Assembly: GCA_003565055.1 (NCBI GenBank)
Contig: PXDM01000527.1
Coordinates: 1 to 26,486, forward strand
Length of the DNA: 26,486 nucleotides
Direction: 5' to 3'
Origin: Paracoccaceae bacterium
GTDB lineage: Bacteria; Pseudomonadota; Alphaproteobacteria; Rhodobacterales; Rhodobacteraceae
The position numbers and the translations under genes are program-made. Below the pieces are notes generated by a model. The model did no database searches, was not told the origin of the DNA, and saw only the letters and a list, made by a program, of their open reading frames with translations. This document shows positions 23,655 to 26,486 of this stretch, piece by piece (within the stretch, counting starts at the first letter, position 1; each line of letters opens with the position of its first letter).

Positions 23655-24446
23655 ATGGATGCAGCACTTGTGCAATGTGACGTTACGGCAGGGGTGGCGC
23701 GGCTTGTGATGAACCGCCCCGCGAAACTCAACGCCTTGTCCGACGCGATTCTGGCGGCTTTGCGGGCGCAGTTGATGCGGATCGGGGAGGATGCGTCGAT
23801 CAAGGCGGTGATCCTCGCTGGCGCGGGCAAGGCGTTCTGTGCGGGTCATGATCTGGGCGAGATGCAGGCGGGGCGCGCAGCGCAGGATGGGGGGGCTGCG
23901 TATTTCGCGGATCTCTTCGGGCGCTGCGCGGAGGTGATGCAGATGATCCCCGCGCTGCCGCAACCCGTGATTGCCGAAGTGCATGGCATTGCCACGGCGG
24001 CGGGCTGTCAGCTCGTGGCCTCCTGCGACATGGCCGTGGCCGCAGAGGGCACGCGGTTTGGCGTGAATGGGGTGAATATCGGCCTCTTTTGTTCAACCCC
24101 GATGGTGGCGCTGAGCCGCAATATCCCGCGCAAGATGGCCTTTGAATTGCTCACGACGGGGCAATTCATTGATGCCGCGCGGGCGCAGGAACTGGGGCTC
24201 GTCAACCGGGTCGTGCCGATGCAGGCGCTGGAGGCCGAAGCGCAGGCGCTGGCGCAGATGGTGGCGGAAAAGCTGTCCTCGGCCGTGCGGATCGGCAAGC
24301 AGGCTTTCTACCAGCAGGCGGAGATGGGGCTTGCTGACGCCTATGATTACGCGGGCGCGGTGATGGTGGAGAACATGCTCTGGCGCGACACGAATGAGGG
24401 GATCACGGCCTTTCTGGAGAAGCGCAAGCCGGATTGGGCGCATTAG
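23655..24446 (+). CDS. Crotonase-fold protein of the ECHDC3-like enoyl-CoA hydratase group
   Basis: This 263-residue protein has the crotonase fold: VARLVMNRPAKLNALSDAI (about 14-32), the oxyanion/CoA loop GAGKAFCAGHDLGEM (about 56-70), HGIATAAGCQLVASCDMAVA (about 107-126) and RFGVNGVNIGLFCSTPMVAL. The pattern and the AGHDLGEM motif match ECHDC3-type proteins. Aligned by eye to rat mitochondrial enoyl-CoA hydratase, the first catalytic Glu (GGCELAMMCD) is Gln and the second (PEILLG) falls on Gly, so classical hydratase activity is doubtful. ATG at 23655 has GGAGGA 8 bases upstream; the frame is open to 23433 but that part is antisense to the thioesterase. Acyl-CoA binding is inferred. Confidence 0.88.
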   Translation: MDAALVQCDVTAGVARLVMNRPAKLNALSDAILAALRAQLMRIGEDASIKAVILAGAGKAFCAGHDLGEMQAGRAAQDGGAAYFADLFGRCAEVMQMIPALPQPVIAEVHGIATAAGCQLVASCDMAVAAEGTRFGVNGVNIGLFCSTPMVALSRNIPRKMAFELLTTGQFIDAARAQELGLVNRVVPMQALEAEAQALAQMVAEKLSSAVRIGKQAFYQQAEMGLADAYDYAGAVMVENMLWRDTNEGITAFLEKRKPDWAH

Positions 24447-24497
24447 GCGCGATCGCCCTGACAGGAAGCAGGCGCTGTATTGGATATTTGTGCAAAG

Positions 24498-25646
24498 ATG
24501 AAATCGAGAGTGTCGCGCGCATTTTTCCGGTCTGTGATCGGCGCTCTTGGTGTCGGGATCATTGGTGTGCAGGCTGCGTTGGGGCAGAGCGCTGGGTCCG
24601 GGTTTTTCGTTAATCCGATCTGGGTGATGACCAATAACCATGTCGTTGAAGACTGCGAAGCGGTAAATGTGGTTGGGCATGGGGATGTGCAGGATATCCT
24701 GCGCGATCCTGCGAGCGATCTGGCCTTGTTGCGACTGGCGCAACCGCATGCGGGGGCGATCATTCAGTTTCGGGCAACGCCGCCGCGTCTGGCCGAAGGC
24801 GCGCATGTGCTCGGCTATCCGATGGCGGATCTGCTCTCGGCGTCGCTGCGGGTCACGAGCGGCTCGGTGAATGCGCGCGATGGCTTTGGCGCGGGGGATG
24901 GGTTGATCCAGATTTCTGCCCCCGTTCAGCCGGGCAATTCCGGTGGGCCGGTGCTCGATGACGCGGGGCGTCTGATCGGTGTCGCTGTCGGCGTCTTACG
25001 CGAGAGTTTCGCGCAGAATGTGAATTTCGCGATTGCGCCCGATGTCGCGCAGGCGTTTTTGCGAGAGCGCGGGATCGCCTTCACGCTCGCGCCCGACGCG
25101 GGCTCGGCGCGGCCCTTGCCGGATGTGGTCGAGGATATTGCCACAAGCATTGTGCCTGTTTTCTGTTCAGGCGCCGCCGCCCCGGACGCCACAGAGTCCG
25201 CGCGCCCGATGGTGCTGATGCCAGAGCGGGACGTCGTGGGCTTCGATTATGCGTTTTTGAGGGGGCAATCGCTGGAGGGCTGCTCAGGCGCCTGTGTGGG
25301 TGATCCCCAGTGTCACGCTTTCACTTTCAATAGACGTCACAATGCGTGTTTCCTGAAATCGGATGCGCGGGTTCTGGTCACGAATGCTGACGCGATTTCC
25401 GGCGTTGCGCGACCCTTGGCGCAGTCGGTTCTCGATGCGGGTTTTCGGATCGAGACGGATCGCGACGCGCCGGGCGGGGATTTCCTGCGCCTGCGCGAGA
25501 GCGGCTATACGGATTGCCTGCTGGCCTGTGCGACAGAGCCGCGTTGCGCAGGTTTTGCCTATCTGCGCGCGCAGCGCGATTGCTGGCTGAAAGACCGCAT
25601 TGGCCCGGTTGTGCCGATGCCCGGTGTGGAATTCGGCCTGCGCTGA
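24498..25646 (+). CDS. Secreted trypsin-like (HtrA-type) serine protease with two C-terminal PAN/Apple modules
   Basis: This 382-residue protein has a signal peptide (about 1-30, ending ALGQSAG) and a trypsin-like domain (about 31-195) with His48 (TNNHVV), Asp74 (SDLALLRL) and Ser148 (PGNSGGPV). Two cysteine modules follow at about 240-300 and 311-375, each with cysteines spaced C-x3-C-x5-C-x11-C (262/266/272/284 and 340/344/350/362), as in PAN/Apple domains, which mediate protein or carbohydrate binding. It is likely periplasmic or extracellular. ATG at 24498 gives a clean signal sequence; a TTG at 24480 is in frame and slightly closer to an AGGAAG stretch. It ends 13 bases before the convergent ABC gene. 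Its partner or substrate is unknown. Confidence 0.85.
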   Translation: MKSRVSRAFFRSVIGALGVGIIGVQAALGQSAGSGFFVNPIWVMTNNHVVEDCEAVNVVGHGDVQDILRDPASDLALLRLAQPHAGAIIQFRATPPRLAEGAHVLGYPMADLLSASLRVTSGSVNARDGFGAGDGLIQISAPVQPGNSGGPVLDDAGRLIGVAVGVLRESFAQNVNFAIAPDVAQAFLRERGIAFTLAPDAGSARPLPDVVEDIATSIVPVFCSGAAAPDATESARPMVLMPERDVVGFDYAFLRGQSLEGCSGACVGDPQCHAFTFNRRHNACFLKSDARVLVTNADAISGVARPLAQSVLDAGFRIETDRDAPGGDFLRLRESGYTDCLLACATEPRCAGFAYLRAQRDCWLKDRIGPVVPMPGVEFGLR

Positions 25647-25653
25647 GTGCGCA

Positions 25654-25672
25654 GGCGGGCTATACGCCCGCC
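25654..25672. terminator. Possible weak bidirectional terminator hairpin
   Basis: GGCGGGC-TATAC-GCCCGCC is a perfect 7-bp stem with a 5-base loop between the convergent protease and ABC genes, overlapping the ABC stop codon. There is no T-run, so the call is tentative. Confidence 0.4.
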
Positions 25673-26486
25673 CGGCGCGCGACGAGTGCGGCCATGACGG
25701 AGGCGCGGGAGACCTGACCGACCACTTGCCCGGCTTCGGTCACGCCAAGCCGGTCATGCTGCGCGTCCATCGCGGCCATCACAGCGCGGATGGGCGTGTC
25801 GATCTCGACTGTGCGGCTCGGCGCGGGGCCGGGGGTGTCTAGCAGCGCGTCGCGCGCGCGCAGCACAGCGAGCGGGTTCATATTCGCCACGAAATCAGCG
25901 ACATAGGCATTGGCGGGGCGCGCGAAGATCTCGGACGGGGTGCCGCATTGGATCATGCGCCCGCCCTCCAGAATGGCGATGCGGTTGCCGAGTTTGAACG
26001 CCTCATCCAGATCATGGCTCACAAAGAGGATTGTGCGTTTGAGCCGGGCCTGCAACTCCAGCAGCTCATCCTGCAGCCGGGCGCGGATCAGGGGGTCGAG
26101 CGCCGAGAAGGGCTCATCCATCAACAGGATCGGGGCTTCGGTGGCGAAGGCGCGCGCAAGGCCCACGCGTTGCTGCATGCCGCCCGAAAGCGCGCTCACC
26201 GGCTGGTCGGCCCATTGCGTGAGGCCCACAAGCTCGAGCTGCGCCTCGACCTTTTCGGCGCGCGCTTTGCGCGACAGGCCCGCAAGCTCCAGCCCCAGCC
26301 CCACATTCTCGCGCACCGAGCGCCAGGGCAGCAGGCCGAATTGCTGGAAGACCATCGCGACATGGCGCATCCTGAGTTTGCGAAGCTGCGCGGGTCCGGC
26401 CTTGGCGACCGAGATGAGGCCACTGCCATCATGGACCAGCACATCGCCCTGCACGATGGGGTTGAGCCCGTTCACCGCGCGCAGCA
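25660..26486 (-). CDS. ATP-binding subunit of a choline/glycine betaine ABC importer (ChoV/ProV type), 5' part cut
   Basis: The window holds the C-terminal 275 or so residues; the N-terminus with Walker A lies beyond the right edge, since the first visible codons read LRAVNGLNPI, which normally directly follow Walker A. Present are the Q-loop VFQQFGLLPW, the signature LSGGMQQR, Walker B ILLMDEP, D-loop SALD and the switch histidine VSHD. The family-specific VADFVANMNPL and a C-terminal CBS-like stretch (HDRLGVTEAGQVVGQVSR) follow. These fit quaternary-amine importers, with ChoV (choline) the closest by eye. A role in osmoprotection or choline use is inferred; permease and binding-protein genes would lie to the right. 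Confidence 0.88.
   Translation of the reverse strand, partial: LRAVNGLNPIVQGDVLVHDGSGLISVAKAGPAQLRKLRMRHVAMVFQQFGLLPWRSVRENVGLGLELAGLSRKARAEKVEAQLELVGLTQWADQPVSALSGGMQQRVGLARAFATEAPILLMDEPFSALDPLIRARLQDELLELQARLKRTILFVSHDLDEAFKLGNRIAILEGGRMIQCGTPSEIFARPANAYVADFVANMNPLAVLRARDALLDTPGPAPSRTVEIDTPIRAVMAAMDAQHDRLGVTEAGQVVGQVSRASVMAALVARRAGV

Overview
The window looks like a chromosomal housekeeping segment of a high-GC alphaproteobacterium, most likely a member of the Rhodobacterales (Rhodobacter/Roseobacter relatives). The protein families fit this: an RpoH-type sigma factor heading an operon with a ChaN-like protein and CoaBC, a CckA hybrid kinase, glnD directly joined to murJ, a Rhodobacterales-style rhomboid-like membrane protein, Tat-exported YkuD proteins and a ChoV/ProV-type ABC ATPase. 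The assignment rests on protein resemblance and gene order, not on any rRNA.

Layout. 1-2300 (minus): rpoH, chaN-like, coaBC (cut by the left edge). 2466-3989 (plus): comM. 3946-7122 (minus): rsmI, yraN, gshB and an alpha/beta hydrolase, mostly joined by 4-base ATGA overlaps. 7226-12791 (plus): a LpoA-like lipoprotein, glnD and murJ, all overlapping or nearly so. 12753-13421 (minus): rhomboid-like protein. 13505-14542 (plus): trpS, followed by the one convincing bidirectional terminator. 14609-15950 (minus): two tandem L,D-transpeptidase-like genes. 16062-18741 (minus): ybjN-like, proC, csaA and a D-2-hydroxyacid dehydrogenase. 18742-19340: about 600 bases with no gene I can support. 19341-21686 (minus): cckA, preceded by a perfect CtrA-type site. 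21793-23572 (minus): an RsmB/NOP rRNA methyltransferase and a hotdog thioesterase, separated by a striking nested inverted repeat. 23655-25646 (plus): a crotonase-fold protein and a trypsin-like protease carrying two PAN/Apple modules. 25660-26486 (minus): ATPase of a choline/betaine importer, cut by the right edge.

The genes fall into a few themes: envelope and peptidoglycan (LpoA-like, MurJ, two YkuD proteins, rhomboid-like, protease), stress and redox (RpoH, ChaN-like, GshB, betaine uptake), nitrogen and cell-cycle control (GlnD, CckA), and translation or tRNA/rRNA functions (TrpS, RsmI, RsmB family, CsaA). I see no CRISPR array, phage genes, intact insertion sequence, tRNA or rRNA. The least explained items are the nested inverted repeat at 22987-23138, the empty 18742-19340 region, the protease-PAN-PAN protein, and the rhomboid-like and crotonase-like proteins that lack the usual catalytic residues.
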